Notes: generated by a model not told the origin, from the sequence alone. A stretch of 64,000 nucleotides of DNA from Planctomycetota bacterium (GCA_029260765.1 JAJDCP010000003.1:1-64000), one strand, 5' to 3'; numbered from the stretch's first letter, positions 32,546 to 41,651 are shown. Numbers and translations: made by a program.

Positions 32546-33313
32546 TCAATTGCTGGGTTCTTCGTCTCCCTGGTTCAGGTAGTTGGCACGCTTCGCCAGG
32601 GCAGCTTTCTTCTGTGCTTCGCTCACCAGACCCAGACGTGCGCGTCCTTTGACGATCGCATCGGTCAGGGGGTCGATGATCAGCTGGATCGAGCGCGACG
32701 AGTCGTCGTTCGCCGGGATCGCAATGTCGATCCGGCTCGGATCACTGTCGGTGTCGATGATGCCGATGATCGGGATGTTGAGGTTTTTGGCCTCGAGCAC
32801 AGCATTGTTTTCTTTGCGTGGGTCAACGATGATCAGGCACTGCGGCGGGCGCACCATGCTCCGGATGCCCTCGAGGTTGCGCAAGATCTTGCGGCGCTCG
32901 CGGTTGATCGAAGAGATCTGCTTCTTCTTCAACGCGGCCAACGCACCCGACTTCTCCATCTTCTCGAGCTGCTCGAGCCTCTTCAGACGGCTGCGGATGG
33001 TCTGAAAGTTCGTCAGGGTGCCGCCCAACCAACGGTTGACCACGTAGTGCTGGCCTGCCCGCTCGGCGGAGGCCCGCATGGTCAAGCGCGCGGAACGCTT
33101 GGTGCCGACGAACAGGATTTCCCCGGTCTTCTGGGTCAGGCGGGTCAAGAAGTGGCATGCGCGCAGCAAGCCCTTGACCGTCTCGCGCAGGTCGATGATG
33201 TGGGTGTTGTTCCGTTTGCCGTAGATGTACGGCAACATCCTCGGGTTCCAGCGGCTGGCCTTGTGTCCGAAGTGGGTGCCGGCGGAAAGAAGCTCGTCCA
33301 GAGAGATCGCCAC
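32546..33313 (-). CDS. rpsB: 30S ribosomal protein uS2
   Basis: 255 residues from a GTG at 33313 (GGAG 7 bases upstream); this begins at the conserved SLDELLSAGTHFGHKASRWNPRM. Also present are the YIYGKRNNTHIIDLRETV segment, NRWLGGTLTNFQTI, and IVDPRKENNAVLEAKNLNIPIIGIIDTDSDP. The C-terminal tail is short. It is the first gene of the rpsB-tsf operon, driven by a near-consensus promoter with a leader of about 135 nt. Confidence 0.98.
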   Translation of the reverse strand: MAISLDELLSAGTHFGHKASRWNPRMLPYIYGKRNNTHIIDLRETVKGLLRACHFLTRLTQKTGEILFVGTKRSARLTMRASAERAGQHYVVNRWLGGTLTNFQTIRSRLKRLEQLEKMEKSGALAALKKKQISSINRERRKILRNLEGIRSMVRPPQCLIIVDPRKENNAVLEAKNLNIPIIGIIDTDSDPSRIDIAIPANDDSSRSIQLIIDPLTDAIVKGRARLGLVSEAQKKAALAKRANYLNQGDEEPSN

Positions 33314-33453
33314 GTATGTGCTCCGTGTCTTGTCGAGGGCTGCCCCGTGTGGGGGCGCCATACCGAAAGGCCCCGCATGTGTGCGAAACCTCCGGGCTCA
33401 AGGGTTGAAGGCCTGCCGGACCCCTTTGGCCCGGCCTGCAAAGTCGAGAGGGA

Positions 33454-33482
33454 ATTCTACGGAGGCCCCTGGGCAAAGTCAA
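33454..33482 (-). promoter_or_regulatory. Near-consensus promoter of rpsB-tsf
   Basis: Minus strand: TTGACT (33477-33482), a 17-bp spacer and TAGAAT (33454-33459). Initiation near 33447 leaves a GC-rich 5' leader of about 135 nt with several possible hairpins, room for autogenous control by uS2. Confidence 0.75.
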
Positions 33483-33566
33483 TCTTTCCTCAGGAGGCAG
33501 GCACGCTATGTGCGAGGCGACGCGGATACAGCCGAGACGGCTCGGAGCCTCCTCGCAGAGGCCGGC

Positions 33567-34640
33567 TCAGGCTGGAGGGTTGGGCTCGTCAACCTCACGT
33601 GCCTCGCGCAGGGCCTGGGCGTACATCTTGCGCAAGGGATGGGCGGCCATGACCGCGATGATTCGCTCGGCGACGCGGATGGCGTCGCGCCCATCCTGCC
33701 CGGAGACGACGGGCGAATGGTCACCCCTGCAGGCCGCCAAGAAGGATTCGAGCTCCTTCTCGAGCGGGTCGTGCTGGTTCATGGGGATGGTCTGCACGTT
33801 CAGAAACTTCGAGAAGACGAACTCTTTCAGATCAGGGATGCCCGACACATCCGTCTGGTCGGGACTCCATGAGCCGAGGTGGAAGTCGTCGGACTTCTTG
33901 AAGATGTAGATGTTGCGGTCGAAGTAGTCGACGGAGATGTAGCAGGATGGCTGAAACAGACGGATCTTGCGCAGGGACTTCCATGCCACCCGGCTCGATG
34001 TGAACAACGCGGTACAGTTGTTCTTGAAGCGCAGGCGCGCATACGCCAGGTCCTCGGCGTTGCCCAACACGTTGATGCCCATCGCCTCGACATCGATCAC
34101 CGGCGATTTGACCAACGTCAGCACGATGTCGAGGTCGTGGATCATCAAGTCGTGGACGACACTGACATCCCCGGACCTGAAGGAGAAGGGACTGATACGC
34201 TCCGAGGTGACGAACGCCGGGTTGTCGATCACGTCGGTCAAGGCCATCAGCGCGGGGTTGAAGCGCTCGATGTGGCCGACCTGCAGCACACGGTCGTGCC
34301 GGCGGGCCAGCTCGACCAGCTCGTCCGCCTCGGTCGAGGTCTTGGTCAGGGGCTTCTCGACCAGGCAGTGCACCCCAGCTTCGAGGCACACCTTGGCGAT
34401 GCCATGGTGGAAAGAGGTCGGCGTCGCAATCGTGACGGCATCGACCTCTTTGAGCCCGATGCGGTAGTCATCAATCGCTCGGGCGCCGGTCTTTGCACCG
34501 ATGGCCCGACGCTGCTTGAAGCTATTGTCGGCAACCCAGACAAGCTGAGCATCGTCCATCTGGGAGTAGATGCGGGCATGATGTCGACCCAGATGGCCCA
34601 CTCCGATCACTCCGACTCGTATCTTCGCCCTGTTCAGCAT
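33567..34640 (-). CDS. Gfo/Idh/MocA-family NAD(P)-dependent oxidoreductase in the lipid A operon
   Basis: 357 residues. The N-terminal Rossmann motif is VGVIGVGHLGRHHARIY; the family Lys is in the VEKPLTKT motif, followed by QVGHIERFNPA and the HDLMIHDLDIVL catalytic region. It begins 23 bp downstream of lpxA. In some bacteria a Gfo/Idh enzyme beside lpxA (GnnA) oxidises UDP-GlcNAc at C3 so that a transaminase (GnnB) can make the 3-amino sugar of an amide-linked lipid A. No GnnB is present here, so the role is inferred and uncertain. Confidence 0.85.
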   Translation of the reverse strand: MLNRAKIRVGVIGVGHLGRHHARIYSQMDDAQLVWVADNSFKQRRAIGAKTGARAIDDYRIGLKEVDAVTIATPTSFHHGIAKVCLEAGVHCLVEKPLTKTSTEADELVELARRHDRVLQVGHIERFNPALMALTDVIDNPAFVTSERISPFSFRSGDVSVVHDLMIHDLDIVLTLVKSPVIDVEAMGINVLGNAEDLAYARLRFKNNCTALFTSSRVAWKSLRKIRLFQPSCYISVDYFDRNIYIFKKSDDFHLGSWSPDQTDVSGIPDLKEFVFSKFLNVQTIPMNQHDPLEKELESFLAACRGDHSPVVSGQDGRDAIRVAERIIAVMAAHPLRKMYAQALREAREVDEPNPPA

Positions 34641-34663
34641 TGCCGCTCCCAGATGGCAGGTCT

Positions 34664-35482
34664 CTACGGCCGCGACTTCTCTCGAGTGCGCCCTTTCGGG
34701 CCTCCGTCGGAGCGCTCGAGGAAATTGAGCAGAGCCTCGACTTCGGGCACGGGCTCAGCGCTCGAACGCAACTCGGCGATCGCTTCGCTCTGCGGCGTGC
34801 CTTCGCGGAACAACCGCTTGAAAGCCTTCTGCAAAGCGTCGATAGAGGCTTTCGGGACGCCACGCCGCTCGCAACCTACCCGGTTCACTCCCCACACCCG
34901 CGACGGATTGCCTTCGACCAGCATGAAGGGAGGAACGTCTTTGGTAATCCGGGACATGCCGCCGATGAACGCCAGCCGCCCCACCGTCGAGAAATGGTGG
35001 ATGGCAGCCAGCCCGCCGAAGTGGGCCTGGTCCTCGACCAGCACATGTCCGCCGAGCAACACCGAGTTGCCCATGATGATATGGCTTCCCAGCAGGCAGT
35101 CGTGAGCGATATGGCAGCACGCCATGATCAGGTTGTCATCACCCAAGCGGGTCAAACCCCCGCCGCCAGCGGTCCCTTTGTGGACGGTCACGCACTCGCG
35201 GATGATGTTGCGGTCTCCCACGATCACTTCGGTCGGCTCACCGCCGTATTTGAGATCCTGCGGAGAGGTCCCGAGCACGGCGCCAGGATACAGCTGGTTG
35301 TCGCAGCCGATCCGCGTCTTGCCTGTGATGGTGACGTTGCTCAGCAGGATCGTCCCGCGGCCGATGCTGACCTCCGGACCAACAGTACAGAAGGGACCGA
35401 TCTGCACGCCTTCGTCGATCTGCGCATCGACGTGCACGGCAGCCTGCGGATACTTTGGGGATATCGACCAGCCGACTGTCAC
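34664..35482 (-). CDS. lpxA: Acyl-ACP--UDP-N-acetylglucosamine O-acyltransferase
   Basis: 272 residues from a GTG at 35482 that overlaps the lpxC stop (GTGA). A left-handed beta-helix of hexapeptide repeats spans the first two thirds, with the catalytic His in CHIAHDCLLG and the downstream GGHVLVEDQAHFGGLAAIHHF and EGNPSRVWGVNRVG segments typical of LpxA; the C-terminus is helical. It performs the first acylation of lipid A synthesis in the cytoplasm. The adjacent oxidoreductase raises the possibility of a 3-amino-sugar substrate. Confidence 0.95.
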   Translation of the reverse strand: MTVGWSISPKYPQAAVHVDAQIDEGVQIGPFCTVGPEVSIGRGTILLSNVTITGKTRIGCDNQLYPGAVLGTSPQDLKYGGEPTEVIVGDRNIIRECVTVHKGTAGGGGLTRLGDDNLIMACCHIAHDCLLGSHIIMGNSVLLGGHVLVEDQAHFGGLAAIHHFSTVGRLAFIGGMSRITKDVPPFMLVEGNPSRVWGVNRVGCERRGVPKASIDALQKAFKRLFREGTPQSEAIAELRSSAEPVPEVEALLNFLERSDGGPKGRTREKSRP

Positions 35483-36633
35483 GGCCCGCCTCCCGCAGGT
35501 TCAGCGAAGGCGAAGCGTGCTTCTGCCAACGACTCCTCACCCACCCGCACCGTTCCCAAACAACGATTGCCTGGCTCGTCGGCCAGAAGATGCACGTTGA
35601 AACTGAGCTGCTCGCCCTCCCTGCCAGCACGCTTGAAGTGCGCCTGCTCGACGGCCCGTAGCTCTGCCGGTGCTCCGTTGCCCGCCAGCTGCGCGCCCAA
35701 CGCAGCCAGGCGATCGAGCAGCCACATGCCCGAGGCGTTGCACTGCAGGGTCTCATCCGCTCGTATGCAGCCACTCGGCGCGTCAAGCTGCGCGCCCCCG
35801 CCCGCGGCCGCCAGGATCTCGCGCACCAACGCCGCGTTGAGGGCATGGCCCGAGCGCACACCGATCACGTGAGCGTGGAGCCGTTGCCCCAGCAGCGCCA
35901 GATCGCCGATCAGGTCGAGCACCTTGTGGCGCACGAACTCATCCTCAAAGCGCAGCCTGTTCTCGATCGGTAGACCATCATCGCCGATCACCAGGGTGTT
36001 CTGCAGATTGGCTCCACGCCCCAGCCCCGCCGCCTGCAAAGCCTCGACTTCCTGCCTCAGGCAGAACGTGCGGGCTCCCGCGATCTCGCGTTTGAACGTC
36101 TCGGCGGTGATCAGCCCCGAATAGAACTGCACCGGGACATGCGGGCTGGAGTATTTGAGTGTGTAGCTGACCCCGAAATGGTCTGCCGGCAACGCCACAG
36201 CGCTGGCATGGGGACTGCTGACTGCCACCACACGAGGCAGCTTCAACACCCGCGCCGGAGCGTCCAGCTCAACGCGCCCCCCTCCTTCGAGGGCCGTCAG
36301 ATAGTCGAGTCCGCTGCCGTCGAGCCCGGGCAGCTCGATGCCATCGATCTCGACCAGCGCATTGTCGATGGCGAGTGCCACCAGGGGCGCCATCAGATGC
36401 TCGACCGTGTGCACCTCTGCGTCCCCGTTGCGGATTGCAGTGCGCCGCGGGCGGTCGGCCTTGTACGCCAGAGTCGCAGGCACGCGTGCCTCGGGCCCGA
36501 GGTCGGTGCGGACAAAAACCACACCATGATCGGCAGGCGCCGGACTGATGCGCAGCCGCGTCGTCTGGCCCGAGTGCAGGCCCACCCCTTGCAGCTCGAC
36601 CGGTTTGCCCAGTGTGGCTTGGCGGCTAGTCAT
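35479..36633 (-). CDS. lpxC: UDP-3-O-acyl-GlcNAc deacetylase LpxC with degenerate FabZ-like C-terminal domain
   Basis: 384 residues; the ATG at 36633 overlaps the upstream stop in ATGACTAG, with AAAGGG before it. LpxC zinc and catalytic residues are intact: H75, E78 and H79 (HTVEHL), H236 and D240 (HKVLDLIGD) and H263 (RSGHALN). This enzyme commits the cell to lipid A synthesis. After residue 285 there are about 100 extra residues (LLDRLAALGAQLAG, AHFKRAGREGEQLSFNVHLL, EESLAEARFAF) resembling the second half of a FabZ hotdog. The FabZ half with the catalytic GHFPG His is missing, so dehydratase activity is unlikely. Confidence 0.93.
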   Translation of the reverse strand: MTSRQATLGKPVELQGVGLHSGQTTRLRISPAPADHGVVFVRTDLGPEARVPATLAYKADRPRRTAIRNGDAEVHTVEHLMAPLVALAIDNALVEIDGIELPGLDGSGLDYLTALEGGGRVELDAPARVLKLPRVVAVSSPHASAVALPADHFGVSYTLKYSSPHVPVQFYSGLITAETFKREIAGARTFCLRQEVEALQAAGLGRGANLQNTLVIGDDGLPIENRLRFEDEFVRHKVLDLIGDLALLGQRLHAHVIGVRSGHALNAALVREILAAAGGGAQLDAPSGCIRADETLQCNASGMWLLDRLAALGAQLAGNGAPAELRAVEQAHFKRAGREGEQLSFNVHLLADEPGNRCLGTVRVGEESLAEARFAFAEPAGGGP

Positions 36634-37204
36634 TCCCGGCCCTTTCGTAACGGGCATTCAGGATCTCCAGTACCTCGGCGGAGATGTCGATCTCCTCGGA
36701 GAAATAGAGCAGGGCTCGGAACTCGAGTGGCGTAGCCCCCTCGTTGGTACTGGGTTGGCTGTCCACCTTCACGATGAAGTGGTACTGGTTCTTCTCGCCA
36801 ATCTCTTTGACGACGACTTCAATCTCTTCCAGGATCTCAAGGATAAAGGCCTCAAACATGGTCTTCAAGGTGTTCCGGCGACGCTTGTCGTAAAACTGCA
36901 AGACGTTGACCGCGATGGCAACCTCTTCTTCCTTGAGCTCGTAGGCCTCGGTCCCCTCGCGCAGCAGGTCCATCTCTCCACGCAGGCGGGTCAGGTTCTC
37001 TTTGCGCTCTTCGAACTTCGCCTGCAGCCGAGCCTCTTCTTCTTTCAGCTCGGCTTCCTTGACTTCCCGCTTCGCATAGCCGTCAAAGACCTTCGCCAGG
37101 TCGACCACGCCGATGCGCAGCTGGTCGACGACGGGCACGCGGTCCTGGGCAGCGGCGAGACTCGCCCATCCGAGCAGACACAGGCAGATGTTGAGGTACC
37201 GCAC
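36626..37204 (-). CDS. OmpH/Skp-like periplasmic chaperone
   Basis: 192 residues from a GTG at 37204 (GGAGGGAG upstream), which begins a signal peptide ending in SLAAAQ. After IGVVDLAKVFDGYAKREVKEAELKEEE comes a long charged coiled coil, the Skp tentacle pattern, then a short C-terminal strand region. Skp-type chaperones hold unfolded outer-membrane proteins for BamA, whose gene lies directly upstream. The C-terminal extension (KNQYHFIVKVDSQP onward) is longer than in E. coli Skp. Confidence 0.88.
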   Translation of the reverse strand: MRYLNICLCLLGWASLAAAQDRVPVVDQLRIGVVDLAKVFDGYAKREVKEAELKEEEARLQAKFEERKENLTRLRGEMDLLREGTEAYELKEEEVAIAVNVLQFYDKRRRNTLKTMFEAFILEILEEIEVVVKEIGEKNQYHFIVKVDSQPSTNEGATPLEFRALLYFSEEIDISAEVLEILNARYERAGND

Positions 37205-37230
37205 GGCAGCTCCCTCCAGGGGGGTTGTTT

Positions 37231-39579
37231 TCAGATTCCAAAGCCAAAGTTGATATGAAAAAACTCGCGATCGTCTGTCTCCTCGAGCTCGAGAGGCACC
37301 CCAAAGTCGAGGGAGAGCGGCGCCGGGAAGATCGGCAGCCGCAGCCGTATGCCGGTCCCCACAGAGACACGCAGGCGGTTGAAGCTCCAGTCCTTCCACT
37401 CGGTCTCGACCGCCCCTGCGTCGATGAAGAACACCCCACGCAGCAAGGACTTGTAGAGCGGGAAGGAATACTCGGCGGTGCCCCGCAGCATCGCCTCACC
37501 CCCCACCGGTCTGTCGTCCTCTTGAGGCCCGACGGATCGGTGCTGGAAGCCCCGGATGGTGGTGGGCCCTCCACTGTAGAAGCGTTCGAAGATCGGCAGC
37601 TCTTCCTGCCCGCCATAGGCGTCCGCCCAGCCGGCCTGCCCGCGGAAGTGAAAGATATGGGGATACTCATACGGCCACTGCAAAACGGTTGTGTAGTAGT
37701 CGGCCGTGGCCAGCGCGCGATGAAAGTCCCAGGTTCCGCCCAGATAACCGCCAGCCACCTCGTAGCGTGTGTCGTAGGCCCAGCCACCAGTGACCAGCAG
37801 ATCGCGGCTGAGGCGCCTGTAGTCGAACTTGATTCCCAGACGCGCCAGACTCAGGGCAGACTGCCCCGCGACCTCGATCACGTCGGCCACGGCGTCTGCG
37901 TCGATCTCTCCGATGAAGATGTCTTCGAGCCGGTAGCCGAGAGTGACCGTGGTGTTGAGGTTGAGGTGCCGGCCGAACTCGACCTGCATGCCGAGCCGCG
38001 AGTCGGTGTAGTCGCGGAAGAAGCGCTGATACAAAAAGGCGCTGAGCCCCAGGCTGAAGTTCGTATCGAGGAAGAAGGGCTCCTGGAACGAGACGCTGTA
38101 CGACGAGCGCTGATTGCCTGGCCGCAAGTCGATGCGGAAGCTCTGACCGCCGCCTGCAAAGGCGCGGCCATCGATCACGTCACGGAAACTGCCAGGCACC
38201 CGGGTGATGTCGAAGTTGTTCTGGACCAGGCTGATGCTGCCCGAGAACCCGAAGGCTGACGAGAATCCGCCACCGAGACCGATCTGACCGGTCTCTCCTT
38301 CTTCAACCTCGAGGACCAGATTGCGCCGGTCGGGTGTGGATGCATCGGTGAAGTCGGTGTCGATGCCGCTGAAGTAGCTGAGGCGCCCCAGGTTGTTGAC
38401 ACTCTCCGACATCTTGTTCGAATCGTACAGGTCGCCCGGCCGCAAGGTCAGCTGGCGGCGGATCACCTTGTCTTTGGTCTTGAGGTTGCCGCGGATGTCG
38501 ATGCGCTCGACCGTAATCGGCTCGCCTTCGTCGAGGGTGAAGCTGACCACACAGCCGTTGTCGCTGTCGGTGTAGTGCAGATCGAGGCGCACCTGGGCAA
38601 ACAAGTGGGCCTTCGACGAGTACAGCGCGCGGATGATGTTGACATCCTGCTGCGTGACCTCGCCGTTGAAGGCCACTCCCTCTTTCTGCCGCATGCGGGA
38701 CTTGATGGTGTCCTCAGAGAACAGAGTGGCGCCGATGATCTCGATTCTCTCGACTTTGAACAGCCTGCCCGGCTCGACCCGGATCGTCAGGGTCAGCCAT
38801 TGCTGGTCGTCGCTGAAGCTCATGTCGGCGAGCCAGACCCGAGCGTTGAGATAGCCCCGCGAGCGGCAGTAGATCTCGAGATTGACCAGGTCCTCCTCGA
38901 GCGTCTCGGGGTTGTACTCCCCGTCGTAGAGCAGGCCCAGGTACTCGTACGCCTTGGTCTGCATGTGATCGATCAGATCTTGCCGCTTGATGTCTCCGTT
39001 GCCCTCGAAGATCACTTCTTCGAGCAGCACCTGCGGGCCCTCATGGACCACATAGATCAGGTCCACGCCGCCGTCCGCCGGCTCGAGACGGACCTGGACG
39101 TCAACAAACAGGAAGCCCGCACGCTTGTAGGTGTCCGCGATCCACTTGCGGTCGACGTCGACGAAATAGCGGTTGTAGAGGTCGCCTGAACGGATGTGGA
39201 GGAAGTCGGCGACGAATTTCTTGGTGGGATGTTCTTCGAGGATGTCTTCCAGCTCGTCATGGCCTAAGAGCTGGACACTTGTACAGACGCGGCGCTCACG
39301 GACTTCGAAGGTCAGCACCAGACCCCCGTCAGGGCGCTCCTGCACGCGCACCCTGATGTCGCCGAGGAAGTCTCCCAGGTTGTACAGCCGACGGATATCC
39401 TCGGAGATCAACAGCGATTCGTAGGCCCCCCCTTCGGTGGACTTGATACGGGTCTTCAGGTACTCGCTGGAGAGCTCGCTCAAACCTTCGAAGCGGATCT
39501 CACGGATCAGCTTGCCGTCAAAGCGGCCCTGCGCCTGCAAGGCGGCGGCACAGACGAAGATCAGGCAAAGGTATCGCAT
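37231..39579 (-). CDS. bamA: Outer-membrane protein assembly factor BamA
   Basis: 782 residues with a signal peptide (MRYLCLIFVCAAALQAQ). The N-terminal half contains a series of POTRA repeats (for example VRLEPADGGVDLIYVVHEGPQ, RVEPGRLFKVERIEIIG, FTLDEGEPITVERIDIRG), and the C-terminal half is a 16-strand Omp85 barrel with the lid motif GGPTTIRGFQHRS and a terminal aromatic strand ending in INFGFGI. It inserts outer-membrane proteins. It is followed by the OmpH-like gene and lipid A genes, an envelope-biogenesis operon order seen widely, and lies 30 bp past dnaB. Confidence 0.96.
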   Translation of the reverse strand: MRYLCLIFVCAAALQAQGRFDGKLIREIRFEGLSELSSEYLKTRIKSTEGGAYESLLISEDIRRLYNLGDFLGDIRVRVQERPDGGLVLTFEVRERRVCTSVQLLGHDELEDILEEHPTKKFVADFLHIRSGDLYNRYFVDVDRKWIADTYKRAGFLFVDVQVRLEPADGGVDLIYVVHEGPQVLLEEVIFEGNGDIKRQDLIDHMQTKAYEYLGLLYDGEYNPETLEEDLVNLEIYCRSRGYLNARVWLADMSFSDDQQWLTLTIRVEPGRLFKVERIEIIGATLFSEDTIKSRMRQKEGVAFNGEVTQQDVNIIRALYSSKAHLFAQVRLDLHYTDSDNGCVVSFTLDEGEPITVERIDIRGNLKTKDKVIRRQLTLRPGDLYDSNKMSESVNNLGRLSYFSGIDTDFTDASTPDRRNLVLEVEEGETGQIGLGGGFSSAFGFSGSISLVQNNFDITRVPGSFRDVIDGRAFAGGGQSFRIDLRPGNQRSSYSVSFQEPFFLDTNFSLGLSAFLYQRFFRDYTDSRLGMQVEFGRHLNLNTTVTLGYRLEDIFIGEIDADAVADVIEVAGQSALSLARLGIKFDYRRLSRDLLVTGGWAYDTRYEVAGGYLGGTWDFHRALATADYYTTVLQWPYEYPHIFHFRGQAGWADAYGGQEELPIFERFYSGGPTTIRGFQHRSVGPQEDDRPVGGEAMLRGTAEYSFPLYKSLLRGVFFIDAGAVETEWKDWSFNRLRVSVGTGIRLRLPIFPAPLSLDFGVPLELEETDDREFFHINFGFGI

Positions 39580-39609
39580 CTCTTTGGGCCGCGCCGCGAT
39601 GGCGAGCCT

Positions 39610-40932
39610 TCACTCCTCGTAGTAATTCTCGAAGCGCAACTCCGACGCGATGAAGGTCAGGGCGATGGCGCCCGTTGCGCCGTTGCGGTGTTTGGCCACG
39701 ATCAGCTCGGCCTTACCTTTGACCTCTTCTTTGTCGGGCTTGTAGTACTCCTCACGGAAGAGCAACCAGATCAGGTCGGCGTCCTGCTCGATGGCGCCGG
39801 ACTCGCGAAGGTCCGACATACGTGGCCGTTTCGACTCCCGTTGCTCCACCGCACGCGACAACTGTGCCAGGGCGATGATAGGGATATCCAGCTCTTTCGC
39901 CAGCCCTTTGAGGGAGCGCGAAATGTAGGAGATCTCCTGTTGGCGGCTTTCCTCCTTGCCCGTGCCGGTCATCAGCTGAAGGTAGTCGATCAGGATCAGT
40001 TCGATGTTGTGCTGCACGAACTGCCGCCGGGCCTTGGCTCGGAGCTCGGTTACAGAAATCGCGGGCGTATCATCGATGAAGATGCGCGCCTCGCTGAGTT
40101 GGCCCGCTGCCTCAAACAGCTTGGACATGTCATCGTCGCTCAGCTCGTTCTTCCGCAGCTTGTGGCCGTTGATATGCGCCGTGCCGCAGAGGAGATTGTT
40201 GGTGAGCTGCTCCTTGCTCATCTCGAGGCTGAAGATCGCCACGGCCCGGTTGTCTTTGAGGGCGGCGTTGCGCGCCACATTGAGCGCGAACGTGGTCTTT
40301 CCCATACTCGGCCGGGCCGCCAGAATGATCAGCTCCGAACCATGAAGACCCGTCGTCATGTCGTCGAGTTTGTAGAAGTCTGTCTTGACGCCGGCGACGG
40401 CCTCGTTCGACTCGATGCGCTTGAACGTCACCTGCAGCAGCTCGCGGATGCCTGCCGCTTCGTGGGAAATGCGCAACTGGGTGGTCTCGAGGAACTTCTT
40501 CTCGGCCAGATCGACCTGGATCGGGGCGCGCTCCGAAGACTCGAAGGACTCTTGCACGATCTCTGTGCAGGTGCTGATCAGCCTGCGCAGGAGCGCCTTG
40601 TCTTTGACGATCTCTGCGTAGTAGCCCGCATTGGCAGAGGTCGGCACCGCTTCGGTCAACTCGGTCAGGTAGTGCGTGCCCCCGACCTCTTCGAGCATTC
40701 CCGCGCGCTCGAGCTCTTCCCGCAGGATCAACAGATCGCAGGCACGCGTCTCGTCGTGCAGCTTGCAGATGATCTCGAAGATCTTGCGGTGCGCACTGCG
40801 GTAGAAGTGGTCGGCTTCGAGGATCTGCGCGACATCATCGGTCACAGAGTTGTCGAGCAGAATCGAACCGAGCACCGAGCGCTCGGCCTCGAGATCCTGG
40901 GGCGGGACGCGGTCGAAGACAGCTTGGCTCAA
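39610..40932 (-). CDS. dnaB: Replicative DNA helicase DnaB
   Basis: About 440 residues. No ATG suits the N-terminus; a TTG at 40932 places the start just before RVPPQDLEAERSVLGSILLD, the conserved opening, so the exact start is uncertain. The helicase core has Walker A RPSMGKTTFAL, IFSLEMSKEQL, Walker B IELILIDYLQLM, the QEISYISRSLKGLAKELDIPIIALAQLSR segment and the C-terminal KHRNGATG motif. It unwinds DNA at the replication fork. It follows rplI after about 220 bp containing a large hairpin. Confidence 0.96.
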   Translation of the reverse strand: MSQAVFDRVPPQDLEAERSVLGSILLDNSVTDDVAQILEADHFYRSAHRKIFEIICKLHDETRACDLLILREELERAGMLEEVGGTHYLTELTEAVPTSANAGYYAEIVKDKALLRRLISTCTEIVQESFESSERAPIQVDLAEKKFLETTQLRISHEAAGIRELLQVTFKRIESNEAVAGVKTDFYKLDDMTTGLHGSELIILAARPSMGKTTFALNVARNAALKDNRAVAIFSLEMSKEQLTNNLLCGTAHINGHKLRKNELSDDDMSKLFEAAGQLSEARIFIDDTPAISVTELRAKARRQFVQHNIELILIDYLQLMTGTGKEESRQQEISYISRSLKGLAKELDIPIIALAQLSRAVEQRESKRPRMSDLRESGAIEQDADLIWLLFREEYYKPDKEEVKGKAELIVAKHRNGATGAIALTFIASELRFENYYEE

Positions 40933-41044
40933 TGCATCCGTCCATAGAGGCTGCGGGGGAGAAGGTAGCACCCCAGTGTGGGCCCGCCCTGTCACCGACT
41001 CTTCACGCGGCGAGCGTTGACAGAACCCCAAACACAGAGCGCCC

Positions 41045-41082
41045 GGCAGCCTGGGCCGGGCAAAAGCCCGGCCCACGCTGCC
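41045..41082. other. Large intergenic hairpin between rplI and dnaB
   Basis: GGGCCGGGC and GCCCGGCCC (9 bp, perfect) enclose AAAA. After a 2-nt mismatch the stem continues with GGCAGC/GCTGCC. There is no U-run, so it is not a standard terminator on either strand. It may limit read-through or protect the rplI mRNA end. A nearby direct repeat of GGGCGCATGC lies at about 41110-41130. Confidence 0.7.
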
Positions 41083-41151
41083 AGCCGCTCATAACGGTCG
41101 GGCGCGGTGGGCGCATGCAGGGCGCATGCGTGGCGGCGCGGGGAGAGCTTG

Positions 41152-41601
41152 TCAGGAGCTCTTCTCGACGACCCAGACTTTGCTCTCTGCCTCGACTTCA
41201 CTGTGCAGACGCACCCGCACCGTGTAGACGCCGAGCTCCTTGATCGGGGCATCCAGCAGCACCTGGCGCGCTTCGACCTGGTGGCCTTCGGCGGTCAGGG
41301 CCTGAGCGATCATCGTCGCGTTGACCGAGCCGTAGAGATGCCCGGCATCGCTGGCTTCGACAGGGATCGAGACCGATACCGCCGACAGCTTGCCCGCCAC
41401 TTCCTTGAACTTCTCTTTGCGGCGTGCTTCGAGAGCGACAAGCTTGCGCTTTTCATGCTGCAACTGCTTGAGGTTGCCCTTGGTGACCGCCACAGCGATC
41501 CCCTTTGGCAGCAAGTAGTTGCGCCCATAGCCCGGCTTTACGTTGACGATGTCGCCAACAGTGCCCAGCTTGCTCACGTCCTGCCTGAGTAGGACTTCCA
41601 T
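41152..41601 (-). CDS. rplI: 50S ribosomal protein bL9
   Basis: 149 residues from the ATG at 41601 (GGAGG about 10 bases upstream). The N-terminal RNA-binding domain (MEVLLRQDVSKLGTVGDIVNVKPGYGRNYLLPKG) is textbook, followed by the connecting helix and C-terminal domain (LYGSVNATMIAQAL). It usually follows rpsF, ssb and rpsR; here it follows rpsF directly. Confidence 0.98.
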   Translation of the reverse strand: MEVLLRQDVSKLGTVGDIVNVKPGYGRNYLLPKGIAVAVTKGNLKQLQHEKRKLVALEARRKEKFKEVAGKLSAVSVSIPVEASDAGHLYGSVNATMIAQALTAEGHQVEARQVLLDAPIKELGVYTVRVRLHSEVEAESKVWVVEKSS

Positions 41602-41651
41602 GATTTCCTCCTTCCCGACCACGAGAGTCGGGCATGTGAACAGCCCCGTTC

